Origin: Lepidurus packardi
Taxonomy: Eukaryota > Arthropoda > Branchiopoda > Notostraca > Triopsidae
DNA: 64,000 nt
NCBI GenBank assembly: GCA_023053545.1
Contig: JAKZAN010000002.1
Span: forward strand, 1,534,375-1,598,374
Reading direction: 5' to 3'
Part shown: positions 49,041-62,300 of the stretch, one piece after another
Layout: each line of letters opens with the position of its first letter
Position numbering within the stretch: the stretch's first letter is position 1
Made by a program: the position numbers and the translations under genes
Notes under the pieces: generated by a model
The model's input: the letters and a program-made list of their open reading frames with translations, nothing else
Database searches by the model: none
Told to the model about the DNA's origin: nothing

Positions 49041-50305
49041 GTTTTTTGATTTATCAATTATTTTACCCCAATCTTAAGTGAAATAAACGCATTAGATTTC
49101 AGAAAGCATATTTCTAGATTGCATGGGTATAACGCTAACAATAAGAAAGAGGTAAGTGCACTGAAATCTCCTTATAACGAACTCTGCTTTAGCGAATATC
49201 TAAAGTGAACGAAAAATTATGCAATATTGCGTTCGATAAAACGAATTCCGGATAAATTGACAAGATTTCCGTCCGGGGGAGCTGGATTTGCACCCCCTAA
49301 TAGCCTAAATCAGAAATGCCGCCACTGTTCTCCGTTTCTCCGTTTTGGATGTCTACGTATAACGATGACTGCCTGAAGCATACATCTTCACCAACGGAAC
49401 TGTAGGCCACTTCCCAAGCCGGCCTACCTTGGCGATAAAGGCGGTTCTACCTTGATAATGAAGGCCTAATCCCTTGATCCCGAAAGGGTGTTTGTTGTAG
49501 GAAAGGGTTTGATCCTGAAACGAGTAAATTGACAAAAATGTATTCATATTTTCATATACATGTACCACACGTTACTATATAATATAATGTTCTGGGAAGA
49601 CGATTGACACACCAGCGTAGTTTTATCTTTCTGAAAAAATAAAACTAGGTAAATATATTCATTTTCACCTGCATACCCCTACGGTAGGTGAATAGAGAAT
49701 AACCCATCAGGCTTATAGCAATTGATCGGTCAAAGTATATAGGTCTATAAGGTCGTTATAACGAGCTAGCAAATAAATAGGAAAGGAACGCAGGAACATG
49801 AAATTCTTTTAATAACGGGTTTCAAACAGTTTATTAAAATGCCACGGCGGTGGTATTACGTAAGGCCGTATGTGGAATACGCAGTCTTATTTTCTGTACA
49901 ATTTCCAATTGTGTGTGCATTGTGAGAGGAAAGTTGTAATTTAAATAATTGATACTTTCACGAAAAGGAAAAACCATGTGAATAGTTATGTTGTCTGATT
50001 TATTTGTATTTTAAAAGCCATTGTATTTTTAATACCTCACTCTAACATGCACGGTATCAACACTGCAACAATCAAACTTCCCTCTAAAACTCTGTTTCCA
50101 CCAGCATCCGCTACACGCCAGTTTACCAAAATATAGCGAATATGTTTGCAAATTGGCATGGAGCGACATCTGGAGGAAGAAGTTAGAACCGATTGTAGAA
50201 TACGAAATAAACCGGCGCGTAACAAAATTAAAAGAAAACTGTATTATTTATCTTAATATAAGTTTCTTACGAACTAGTTTAGATAATTAAACAAAAACAA
50301 CTGAA
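49041..50305. other. no gene recognised
   Basis: AT-rich with one minus-strand stretch at 49560-49353 (PFGIKGLGLHYQGRTAFIAK) that looks exon-like but matches no family I know. Confidence 0.4.
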
Positions 50306-51210
50306 ATGGCGAACATTATTGAAGAAAACAAAGTTTCGGCGAGCAAACCTGTGTTTGCGGAATCCCAACCGTCCAGCGAACCTTACAGATTCAATCTCCG
50401 CATTTACATTCGGAGCCTGCCGAAACTCAACTTTACAACCCAAAGGAAGTTCTAAACGGACAGAATAAGTCTGGTCACTTTATCTTCGGACGACCAATCT
50501 GCAACTCACCACAAACAGCAAACGAGTCTCAAAATGCGAAACATCAGCACGTGGCACCGTACAGAACGGGAACAGGGGAGTTTTCAAGAGCATATATAAA
50601 TATGTTACCTGTGTTCCAGTTAGACGAAGCTCACAATGTTTAAGAACAATGCGATGACTTATTGGCTTACGAATCAGGCATTGACTTGCCACAAACAGCT
50701 AGCGTTCAAGAAAAGAGGCAACCCTTACAAACAGTTGAAGAGCTTCTTTCGAAACTGGAAAATATTGAAAAAGAGAAGTATGAATTGCTGTACATATAGT
50801 CTTGAAAAGGAGTAAGCAAAACAGGAAATTAGCTGAAACTGAAAGTGCGGCGCGTTGAAGATCTCGCTTGAGGAATCACAGCGAGCACTAAAATCGTCCC
50901 GCGACGAAGTACAACAAACTTGAAAACAGCAAGATGTCATTCGAAAGTATACGTATAAGAACACCACCTTGATGAAACTTTACACGGGTATGTGGAGACC
51001 AAGGATGAGTTGTATGCCTTGTATCGCTACTTGGACTCAGGAGATAATTGCGAAAATATTATACAATGGCGCGGACCTGTTAGTACCAACTTGAATGCAG
51101 TACCGAAAAGACGAGGGCGACCACAAAAATTGAAAGCTGTCGACGCAACTTTTTATATGTCGACTGCGATTGAATCTTCTGGAGCTAGATTTATTTGGAG
51201 CGAAAATTAA
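50306..51210 (+). pseudogene. decayed Harbinger-like (ISL2EU type) transposon remnant
   Basis: Opens MANIIEENKVSASKPVFAES, passes through broken coiled-coil sequence (EELLSKLENIEKEKYELL) and ends with YRYLDSGDNCENIIQWRGPV, then KRRGRPQKLKAVDATF. The last part matches the HTH region (L-x2-YL...CENI-x-YWRG...GRP-x-KL) in front of the DDE domain of THAP-bearing ISL2EU/Harbinger relatives. Several in-frame stops and shifts; the DDE domain is absent, perhaps lost at the assembly gap 100 bp further on. Confidence 0.6.
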
Positions 51211-51312
51211 TTCCGGATTCGAGACCGGCCCCATTGCTGTGGCTTACTGGTGTATGAATTTACCGTTGGAACCTCTGTAAAACCTTGTTTCTGATAAACG
51301 TGTAAAAGTTTT

Positions 51313-51412
51313 NNNNNNNNNNNNNNNNNNNNNNNNNNNNNNNNNNNNNNNNNNNNNNNNNNNNNNNNNNNNNNNNNNNNNNNNNNNNNNNNNNNNNNNN
51401 NNNNNNNNNNNN
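51313..51412. other. assembly gap (100 N)
   Basis: Exactly 100 N, the usual placeholder for a gap of unknown size. The Harbinger-like remnant ends just left of it and histone-locus sequence begins right of it. Confidence 1.
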
Positions 51413-51640
51413 GTGGTAGTGTCGTACTTGTTCCCCTCAGTACCAGTTACCCCAAAGTATCCACGGTTTAGTCTAGTGTTTAACCAGTAGTTATCAACTA
51501 TTAGGTGTGTACGCTTGCTGATTTTAACCATGTGCTTGCAAGCTTGTCATTAAATTTCGCCTGGCATTGCCTCTAGATAGCGCTATCGACGCGTGGTCCG
51601 CTTGTTTCGACCGGGACGTTCGAAAGCGGGCCGGGGGTAA

Positions 51641-52035
51641 TGTCACGGCTGTATTTCGCATTGCTTGCTTTTTCTCACGCTTCGCTTTGCTAAGATCAGC
51701 GTAACATCAGAGGATCCATCCGCCTGTGTACCGGATTACGCGTCCTGTACGGATACACCAGGCAGGATGGATCCCTGAGAGTGAGGATGATGTTTCCACT
51801 TAACCAAGTCAGTTGGTTAGGGAGTTGAAGTCTAGTCAGTAGTCTGTTAGTGGGAGCGTAAGAGGGTAGACTCTCCTAGTAGTGTGTTAGGCAGTAGTCC
51901 TCTGTTTGTCATGTAGTGTTTTCGTCCTCTTAACTTTACCACTGTAATCTTCCCGAATACAGTTCTGTAAATCCACCTTTCCCGAACATTACTCTAATTC
52001 TGACGGATTTGATGCCCTGTCAGATTTAGACGTGA

Positions 52036-52037
<2 letters not shown>
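51641..52037. mobile_element. possible solo LTR (fossil)
   Basis: Starts TGTCACG and ends CGTGACA, a 7-bp inverted end pair in the TG...CA form of LTRs, about 397 bp long. No target duplication was seen and no internal region is next to it. Family not assigned. Old or misread; kept only as a candidate. Confidence 0.35.
51712..51774. repeat. strong hairpin
   Basis: Arms GGATCCATCCGCCTGTGTAC and its near-complement GTACGGATACACCAGGCAGG...GGATCC pair over about 22 bp with a few mismatches and a 16-nt loop. Lies inside the possible solo LTR. Confidence 0.8.
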
Positions 52038-53300
<1,263 letters not shown>

Positions 53301-53328
53301 GAGCTTTCGCCTGGAAGAAAAACCCAAC

Positions 53329-53344
53329 GGCCCTTTTCAGGGCC
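53329..53344 (+). terminator. histone 3' stem-loop of H2B
   Basis: GGCCCTTTTCAGGGCC followed by AACCAA, the replication-dependent histone mRNA 3' processing hairpin, 28 nt after the H2B stop. Confidence 0.95.
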
Positions 53345-53623
53345 AACCAATTTCTTGATGAAAGTTCAAACTGCTTGCTTTACTTATGTCTTTCCGAACA
53401 GATAATTTTAAGGTTGCTGTTTTAAATATTGACTCTTTTAGAGATTTTGAATACACACACATTTGACTATTCCGTACGCTACTTTACTGCCGAGTTTCGT
53501 CATGTCTGAGAACCCGAAAAGCGTTGTTGGTGGACGGGTTAGGCCGACGAGCGCAGACCGACAGCTCAGGCATAACCGCAACACCAAGCGCGATTCTTAC
53601 TTGGCTAATGATCTACATTAGAT

Positions 53624-53742
53624 GCCAACGGCCATACCACGCAGAATGTACCCAGACTCGTCAGCTCCTGGAAGTCAAGCTGCGTCGGGCCCGGTCAGTA
53701 CTTGGATGGGTGACCGCCTGGGAACACCGGGTGCTGTTGGCT
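53624..53742 (+). rRNA. 5S rRNA: 5S rRNA gene
   Basis: Begins GCCAACGGCCATACCACGCA, contains the internal-promoter part CAAGCTGCGTCGGGCCCGGT and GATGGGTGACCGCCTGGGAA, and ends GGTGCTGTTGGC followed by TTTTT. About 119 nt, full length, 5' and 3' ends pair. Pol III terminator T-run at 53742. Placed between H2B and H4. Confidence 0.96.
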
Positions 53743-53906
53743 TTTTCGTCTTCTCAGACGGAAATATTTTTTTTTGTCGCGGGCAGCATTGCCAGCCAAT
53801 TCCAAGACTTCTGCAACCAAGTACTCTTTTATACACTGAAATTGTAGCCTTTTCTTTCTGAGCCGTTAAAGTGCGTTCCACTTGCTAAAATATTGGTGCA
53901 ATGTTG

Positions 53907-54993
53907 CAATATTGTTTGCTGTATTGGTGCAATATTGTTTGCACTCAGTCTATATATTATACACTGAGTCCTGCCTGTGCAACTGCACGGATCGTGTTCC
54001 ACTTACAGGATGCGCACTGGAAAGTGCAAAACAATGCTGCTTTTTCTGGACATGATTCTGGGAAGGTATCTGAAAAGCAAGCTCGAAATACAGTCTACGA
54101 AAGAAAACATCTGCTGTCATTTTACAGCCTTCTAACACTGGATCCTTGGCCGGTACATCGAGATCGGAAACTGGTCACCCATCCAAGTTTCAAACATTGT
54201 GCTGTTGTCCATAAATCAGGCGAGACATAATTTACGGATAATGCAAGAGATCTTTTGCTCGTTTTCTCGTCGATTTATTTTCCTACTGTTTGTATTGCGA
54301 GGGTGGAATAAATAATAGCCAGGTTTATCGACATGTAAGATTTTGCACTGTAAGACTTAGAAAAGTTCCATGTAAGGCTAAGTAGAGTTCCTTTCCGTGT
54401 TTCAAAGCTTCGCAGTTTGAAGTTACTACAATTTGATATACGTCAATGTGTCTGATATCGCAGGACGTAATATATTTTTTTAAAAATCTTTTTCTTGCTT
54501 TGCTTTGCGGACTTTTTGCCCAAAATAGATCCCGTTATTCATGGGTATATCAAGATGTCATTGTTGTGGTTGTTCACGAAGATACGATACATGTGAAGGA
54601 AATAAAAATAGCCACATATTGTATGCAATATTTGTGTGTTTAAAGGAATTGTCCATTCAGTAGTAATTGAATAACAGTCGAATAAACGTAAAAAATGTCC
54701 AGTACGTTTACTGTTGGCTTTTTCGTCTTCTCAGACGGAAATATTTTTGGTATGTTTCTTTAACTCGATTGAGTAGTATTTATGCCAATTGGGACGCGAG
54801 CTGACTAAGCCCGACCCCGGTGCTGAGTTGGCCGTGGAAACACAGCCTAGGGTGTTGTTGAATATAGTTGACAACAGTAGTTCGTCTTTATAACCAGTCA
54901 CCCCAAACTAACTAAAAGAAAGTTTATTAGCTAATCACATCATTTTTAGTCCACACTCATTTATAAAAAAAAAGCAAGTAAACTACTAGAATC
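53907..54993 (+). repeat. 1.09 kb direct repeat, copy 2
   Basis: See copy 1; spacing between copies is about 1871 bp. After ACTACTAGAAT this copy goes into a sequence unrelated to H2B. Includes the same shortened 5S tail at about 54695-54755. Confidence 0.97.
54695..54755 (+). pseudogene. internally deleted 5S rRNA tail, copy 2
   Basis: Same structure as 52826-52880 with one substitution (CAGTACGTTTACTGTTGGC). Confidence 0.8.
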
Positions 54994-55278
54994 TGAGGAT
55001 TTCAGGCTGTACTTTTCATTTTGCTTTGGAACATTCCTCGCATTACCGCGGTAGGTGCTTCCCATTATCCGGTACTTGTAGCGTTGTTCCGGTCTGTCTG
55101 GAGAGCCTGCACCGAACAGACGGCTTATGGGACAAAAGGGCAGCAACGCTAAGAGTCTCAGCTTTCGGGGTTAGGTGGCGGTTATAAATTCCACTGATTT
55201 ATAACAAACGGTCAGAAATAGTATTCTCTAATGAATAGCCATATATTTTGAGTTGTAAGCTTTCGGGACGCAATTGTT

Positions 55279-55294
55279 GGCCCTGAAAAGGGCC
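55279..55294 (-). terminator. histone 3' stem-loop of H4
   Basis: On minus GGCCCTTTTCAGGGCC, followed by AACAATTG, 36 nt after the H4 stop. Confidence 0.95.
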
Positions 55295-55330
55295 GTTGGG
55301 GTGGGTCAGACGGCAAAAACAAACCCAATT

Positions 55331-55645
<315 letters not shown>

Positions 55646-55829
55646 CTACAATTGATTGGGAGGTTTGAACTGCAGCCTCTAGCTTTTACTTCCCTGTTGG
55701 CTTTTCTCCATTGCATTGTATAACTTCCAAGCCGATTTTTTTCTCGTTTTTTACTTTTCTCGACTTTTTTCTCTTTTTTTACCTTTGGTTGTGGACTACA
55801 ACTGTCAAAGAATTTTTTCATGAATTATG

Positions 55830-56520
55830 CTGGTTTGAACAAAAAGTTCTTCGGAAATTCCCATGATAACCATCAACATTCGTTGCTAACAGTAGAGTAA
55901 TTGGCTTTTCAGATATTTTACCTCCGGAGATTTTTAAACCCTTAAATGTCAATGACCCATCCGGAATCGTCTTCCAGTATAAACCAGTTTAATCTGCGTT
56001 GTAAATGTCGCTTGGCTTGTATTGTTTGATCAGCTCTGGTAGGATGTCCTTTATCTAACTCGCTGCAATCACGTTATTGGCGTCTTGTGGTTCCCCTCGT
56101 TGTTTCTTGAACACGATGTTGTTACGTTTCTTCCCCCAGTCAAGCCACCCATTTGTTGCAACAAAATTATTGATGCCAAGATCTTTCGCGAAATGTTCCG
56201 CCTTTTTCTTTCAGTAGTGGACCGTTAATGGGTAACTGTCTGCTACGCGCTTGACTAAACCATCTGAGCAATGATTCTTCTACATCTTCAGTTTTTCCGA
56301 TTCTTTTGCGCTTCTGGTCTGGATTTAAAAAAATTTCGCCAATCGTGCAAAAGTATTCTTATCTTTTTTTATGTTTATAATAACGCTTGGATCAACACAA
56401 GACTTTTGTGCAATCGACACTTGTGTTTAATTTTTTTCCAAGAGGGACAACACTTCAACTCGCTGGTCTAAAAATAAAGTTGTGTACTTCTTTTTAGACA
56501 TCTTTCTGCCATCCTTTCTT
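55830..56520 (-). pseudogene. Tigger/pogo-type DNA transposon remnant
   Basis: Minus-strand pieces read RVEVLSLLEKN (HTH), VATNGWLDWGKKRNNIVFKK (CENP-B-like second HTH), LIKQYKPSDIYNADETGLYW (first catalytic Asp, YNADETGL signature), then KISEKPITLLLATNVDG. Order and motifs match pogo/Tigger transposases (Tc1-mariner superfamily). Several stops and shifts are present and the C-terminal catalytic part is missing. It abuts the damaged 5' side of H4. Confidence 0.82.
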
Positions 56521-56950
56521 CTACATAACTGATTGGATCGCGAACTATAAAACAGAAATTCGAGAACTGTGAAAGGTGAAAGCCTCTTGACGCGTGTCTT
56601 TAGTTGGTTCTTATTGACCGGACCTACATATCATTGTAAGATATTCAATGGGGAATGAAAATTACACGTTGATATGCGAGCTGTGTCATTACCCGAGTTG
56701 GAGTAATCTAAGGTTAGTCTCCATTGTGTAAATGGGAGTGAAAAGGGACTTGAGACTAGCTTGTAATTAGGCGGGTCTTGTCGCTATCGAAGTTGTAATT
56801 AAGTGGGTTCCACTGTATCTGTTCGCACGCATTCCTTTTAACACAAAAAAATATTATGGTCCCTTCGGTCTCGTGTTAAGCGGTTTTCACTGTACTTCGT
56901 ACTTTCATCCGCTTGTGAAAACCCATAGTTTGCATACTCGCTTAGCGACA
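56521..56950. other. no gene seen
   Basis: Spacer between the Tigger remnant and the retroelement, with no coding or RNA signal recognised. Confidence 0.5.
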
Positions 56951-57796
56951 CGGTAGCGTGTAGTCACTCTAGATACCCAAAAGGGCGCTTAGGGGCGGGG
57001 ATCCTTGCACTGGAACGTACATGCTCCTGCAGAGTTCGTTTTTCGTTGGGCGGCACTTCAGGCCCAATCACAGAGAGAGCTTTGTCGTGTGGAGAACGAT
57101 AATTTTAAACTTAATCCCGATGACTAAGCAAGACCACATTTCGCTGACCACATTTTGACAATATTTCGCCGACTTATAATTCTCAGCTCATATCCAGGAT
57201 GCCGAGCGTCAGATCACTAGCTAATTTCCTTCTCACGCATCCGGTCCATCCGAACATTCCCTCAGTTTATAATTTAGCCCATTCAGCAGATCCCACGCCA
57301 AACATGTATATAAACGCTTGTTCTCCCCCGCTAGAAAGGTGGTCGCGCTCAGTCGCTCTCAGCCTCTCGCTATTTGTTACGCTCCCTTTTTCTCTCTGCC
57401 CAGTTAGTATAAGTTATAGTTTTCAATCTTGTTAGTGACGTATGGACGACCTAATTATTGACGACCTAATTATTAGTGAATTGTTGACTTAGTGACACGA
57501 CTTGTACCGACGAAAATATTGAATAAAGTTGTACGGTATTTTACCGTTGAGCGAAAAAAGAACTCACAGCCTTCCGCCCAACCGCTCAAAACAATTTAAT
57601 CGCCCAAAACAGTTTCTTACAATTTGGTGTCAGAAGTGGGATTCGCGTTAAAATACCGGCAGTTCAAATAAGTTTCCAATTAGTGCAAGTGTCCCACCTA
57701 GTTCAAAATCGTTCAAATTATTCAAATAGCCCAACGTGCCACAGTTCCACCGAAGTTTAAAAAAGTTTAGTTTTGTACGAATCCATTGTGCCTAAG

Positions 57797-59155
57797 ATGA
57801 CGCCAACTCCTCCACCACCCGTAGGTGGAACAGGTACTGTAACACCCCCTATTAATCCTATTTTTCTCCAACCACCCACCACCTCGCTCCAGAACACCAC
57901 GACCACTACGACCTCTACGACCACAACCATGAATACGACCACTCCTGCTACACGTCCACGCTCGATGACCTTCCTGGGACAACCGATAAGCGACCCAACT
58001 ATTTCAACCCAACCCACGACTAGACCAACAACTCCCACCAATGAGTCCGTGCAAACCATTTTGAACCAACTTCCTATATATACCGGCGATTCTAGAATAA
58101 AGAACTGGCTAAAAAAATTGTCGATCCTCCTCGTCGCCTACGCGGGGGACGAAGAAAGAATATTGCGGGCCATACCAACCCGACTCGACGGAATAGCGCT
58201 AGAGTACTATGAACTCCTAACCCTGGAAGTACAAACTGAATATCCAAAGTTCAAAGAGGCTTTTTTGAAGCGTTTCGGAAAGTTACATGAAGAAGCTTAT
58301 AGACCACCACCCACCCAACAGCCCAATGAGACTATTGCCGACTTTGCTCAGAGACTTCTTGTAGAATCCGTCGAATTGTTCCCCCACCTGTATGCCCAGT
58401 CCACTGCAAATTATGACGGTGCACAAGCCGCATTAGACGGAATGAGGGCGCAAACGTTTTTAAAAGGAATTACCGCAGATCTCCGCAGGGCAGTGCTTAG
58501 GACCGTCGGAAACGAGGCGACATTTGATGAACTCGTTCAGGCGGCTCGAGTGGAAGAAGCTGCACTCGCCAGTACTAGCGCAGACTATCATGGATTAGAA
58601 GCCAAACTAGCCCAACTTACTTTACAAATAGAACAACTAGTAAAAGCTCAACAGCAAACCCCAACCCACGCCGCTGCTGTAAATCTCCCCCACAACAGTT
58701 CGGATGTACGATATCGAGATCCAATCCCGCCGAACAACTACCCTTCCAACCCACAGCCCACCTACTCAAAACCGCCCGGAAATAATAGAGGAACACCCAT
58801 ACAACCCTTGATGCAGATGAACGTTCCCCGTCCCCCTTTTGCAGATCGACGTCAACCAATGCAGTTCGGGGGTGCTCGCTATAACGAGGGTGTTCGCAAT
58901 AAACCCTATCCTTATAAATCTACGACCAACCGGAACTCTAACTCCTATAACCCTGATCATCAAAGCCGCCGAACGCAAGAAGACCAACCGATCTGTCATT
59001 TTTGCAGAGAAGAAGGCCATATTGTCAAATACTGCCCAAAATTAGCCCAGCAGTTAGCCCACAAATGGGGTTTCCAGCCTCCATACCCCCTCCCCACAAT
59101 TGATCAACAACGCGCTATGGAAGAGATCCTATTTGGAAACAGGCCAAAAAACTAG
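57797..59155 (+). CDS. gag: gag of the gypsy-type element
   Basis: Pro/Thr-rich N-terminus, a retrotransposon gag core, and one CCHC zinc knuckle near the C-terminus. Open throughout. Part of the retroelement above. Confidence 0.88.
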   Translation: MTPTPPPPVGGTGTVTPPINPIFLQPPTTSLQNTTTTTTSTTTTMNTTTPATRPRSMTFLGQPISDPTISTQPTTRPTTPTNESVQTILNQLPIYTGDSRIKNWLKKLSILLVAYAGDEERILRAIPTRLDGIALEYYELLTLEVQTEYPKFKEAFLKRFGKLHEEAYRPPPTQQPNETIADFAQRLLVESVELFPHLYAQSTANYDGAQAALDGMRAQTFLKGITADLRRAVLRTVGNEATFDELVQAARVEEAALASTSADYHGLEAKLAQLTLQIEQLVKAQQQTPTHAAAVNLPHNSSDVRYRDPIPPNNYPSNPQPTYSKPPGNNRGTPIQPLMQMNVPRPPFADRRQPMQFGGARYNEGVRNKPYPYKSTTNRNSNSYNPDHQSRRTQEDQPICHFCREEGHIVKYCPKLAQQLAHKWGFQPPYPLPTIDQQRAMEEILFGNRPKN

Positions 59156-59346
59156 GACGAACCACCAGAGAGGGTCGGTGGGAAAGGAAAAAGTATCCTC
59201 AAACGTTAAATGGAAACACCCCGACCAGTACTACTGACCCAAACTTCAAACCCCAATCAGTTGACCAAACCCCAATTTACAATGATATCATCGCAGAAAT
59301 TTCCACTGGCTACAAAACCCCAGTAGTACCAGTAGTCGTAGGTAAT

Positions 59347-62300
59347 TTGTTGCTTACCGCTCTCGTCGACAGCGGAGCAGGACTTTCCCTATTGAACGAG
59401 AACGTCTTTTTAGCCCTTCAACAGTCCGGTCATTCCCTTCAGACCATTTCAGCCGATGTTAGATTATTCTCGATCAGCAATGCCGAACTCAAAACTGGCG
59501 GAGTTTACGAAACTGAAATCTCCATTTTAGGCCGCCAATATGCCCACCAATTCGTTGTTAGCTCACAAATCAACTATGACCTTGTGCTTGGCATAGACTT
59601 TATCTGCAAGCATGGCCTAGTTATAGACGGCAAAGATCAAATGGTCTATTTTCCTCCTGTGGGTAGCCCAGACGCTTCCAATCCTGGTCACCAAACCGAT
59701 CCTTTACCGAAAACCATAGTGGAACCAAATACCTGCTCTCCCACCCCGATTTTACCAAGCCCTCGACCAACCAACAATCCTGTTAAAGAACTTGTCCAAA
59801 CCGTAGAACCAGAAGATGAATTTGCTCCTTTTCTCGCCGAAAATAAACAAATATCCCAACTCCCAAGCCACCGAATCTTCCTTCAAAAGGATGTAGTCGT
59901 GTTTCCCGGCACCAGTAGAATTGTACAAGGTCGAATTGATACTCCCAAAAATGTCGAAAACCCAACCAATTTCCTACCGCGATTTGGCCGAACTGGTGTT
60001 GTAGAACCAGCTGAACTTTACCGCTCGTACATTTATGTCGAGCCAGTAATTGTCACCACTGACGGAAGCTCTGTTATTCCCATCGTAATTTCGAACATGT
60101 CTTCCGAGACCGTCCGTCTTTCCTCCAAAGAATTCATTGGTCTTTTAGACTTCGACGTTATTCCTAATCCCAGTCCCATTTCGGTGAATTCCGTCAATAT
60201 CGAATATCGTACTGAGGATCTCCTGCTAGCACAGCCCCAGCCCACCAAACTTGACGAACAAAAATTCAACATTGGCACTACCCTACCTGAACTTCGAAGA
60301 GAAAAACTTGTAGCCCTATTAGAGCAAAACGCTGACATCTTTGCAAAATCCGATATGGATATGGGTCGAACAAACGAAGTCCAGCATACGATTGACGTCC
60401 AAGGACATCCTCCTATCCACCAAAGACCATACCGAGTACCAGAATCCCTTCAGACAACCATGGAAGACAAAATCAAGGCAATGCTAGAAGCAGGCGTGAT
60501 CTCTGAATCTAACTCCCCCTGGGGATCACCAGTTCTTTTAGTAGACAAGAAAGACGGATCCAAACGATTAGTAATCGACTTTCGTAAACTTAACGCCGTG
60601 ACCCGAAAAGACCAATACCCCATGCCCAACATCCACGAGTCTCTAAACCATTTAGCCGAATCTAAATACTTTTCCCTTTTTGACCTTGTCAATGGATTTT
60701 GGCAGATCGAAATAGACCCGGTTGACCGCGAAAAGACCGCTTTCTCTTCCCCCTATGGCCATTACCAATTTAACCAAATGCCCTTTGGCTTATGCAATGC
60801 CCCTGCGACATTTCAACGCCTGATGAACAACGTCCTAAAAGGTCTAGTGAACAAAATATGTCTAGCATATATTGATGACATCATTGTTTTCAGCAAAACT
60901 TTTGAAGATCATTTGAACCGCATAGACCTAGTCTTCCAACGACTCCGAGAAGCCGGCCTTAAACTAAAACCGTCCAAATGTGAGGTTTTTAAAGAACGAA
61001 TCAAGTATCTTGGACACATCGTTTCCGCCCAAGGTATTGAACCCGACCCCGACAAAGTATCCGCGATCTATAACTACCCTACACCGACCACCGTCAAGGA
61101 AGTCCAATCCTTTCTGGGTTTAGTTGGCTATTACCGTCGATTTATTAACAATTTCTCGAAAATTGCGCATCCATTGTCCAAATTAACGGTTAAGAACATT
61201 CCCTTTTGTTGGGAACCTGAGCAAGACGAAGCCTATGTCCTCCTTAAAGGCAAACTTATGCTTTGGCCTATTTTGGCTTACCCTAATTTCGACTCTCCAT
61301 TTTTCTTACATACCGACGCTTCCGATTTCGCTCTTGGTGCCGTGTTAGCCCAAACACAAGATTCTAAAGAAGTCGCCATCGCTTACGCTAGTCGAACCCT
61401 GTCGAAAGCCGAGAAAAATTACAGTACAACAGAAAAGGAAGCTTTAGCCGTAGTCTGGGCCATTAAACATTTTAGAACCTACCTGTACGGACGACACTTT
61501 ACCGTCTTTACTGATCACCATTCTCTCCGCTGGCTAATGTCCGTTAAGGATTCTTCTTCCCGATTAGTTCGTTGGTCTCTCACATTAGCCGAATATGATT
61601 ATGATGTCCAGTATCGACCTGGCAGAGTTAACAAAAACGCTGACGCCCTCTCACGTATCCCCATAACCCCCGACCGAACTACTGAAACAAGTACTATTAG
61701 TACAGTCCAAACCGACCAACCAGTCAACATCCTAAACATTACAGAAGAACAACTCCGAAAACTTCAATATGAAGACTCATACTGCAGACCCCTCTATGAT
61801 TACCTTACCACTGGAAAAATCCCCGAAAACGATCGTAGACCCCCCTGGCTATTTGAAATTGAAAATTATTTCGTCGACGAAAATAACGGTTTGCTCTATC
61901 ACCTGTCTCTACCCCGGATAAAAGCCCCACGAGATGAGGTCATTAACCAAATTGTCGTCCCAAAGGTCCTAATACGAGATGTCTTAACCATGAATCATGA
62001 TCACCTTTTAGCCGGACACTTAGGATATTTTAAAACACTTAATCGTGTTCGCAGCCGATTTTTCTGGAAGACTATGTTCAATGACGTTAAAAGACATTGC
62101 CAGACTTGTCTACTCTGTGCTCGAAGAAAACCCGCTAGTTTGCAGAAAAACGCACTCCTAGGTACCTTACCTCCCGTTCAAGGTCCATTCCATCGCCTTG
62201 CTGTCGACATTCTAGGTCCTTTTCCCCCTACAATGGATGGCAACCGATATCTCCTCGTCTTTGTCGACCACTTCACAAAATGGCCCGAAGCTTTCCCAAT

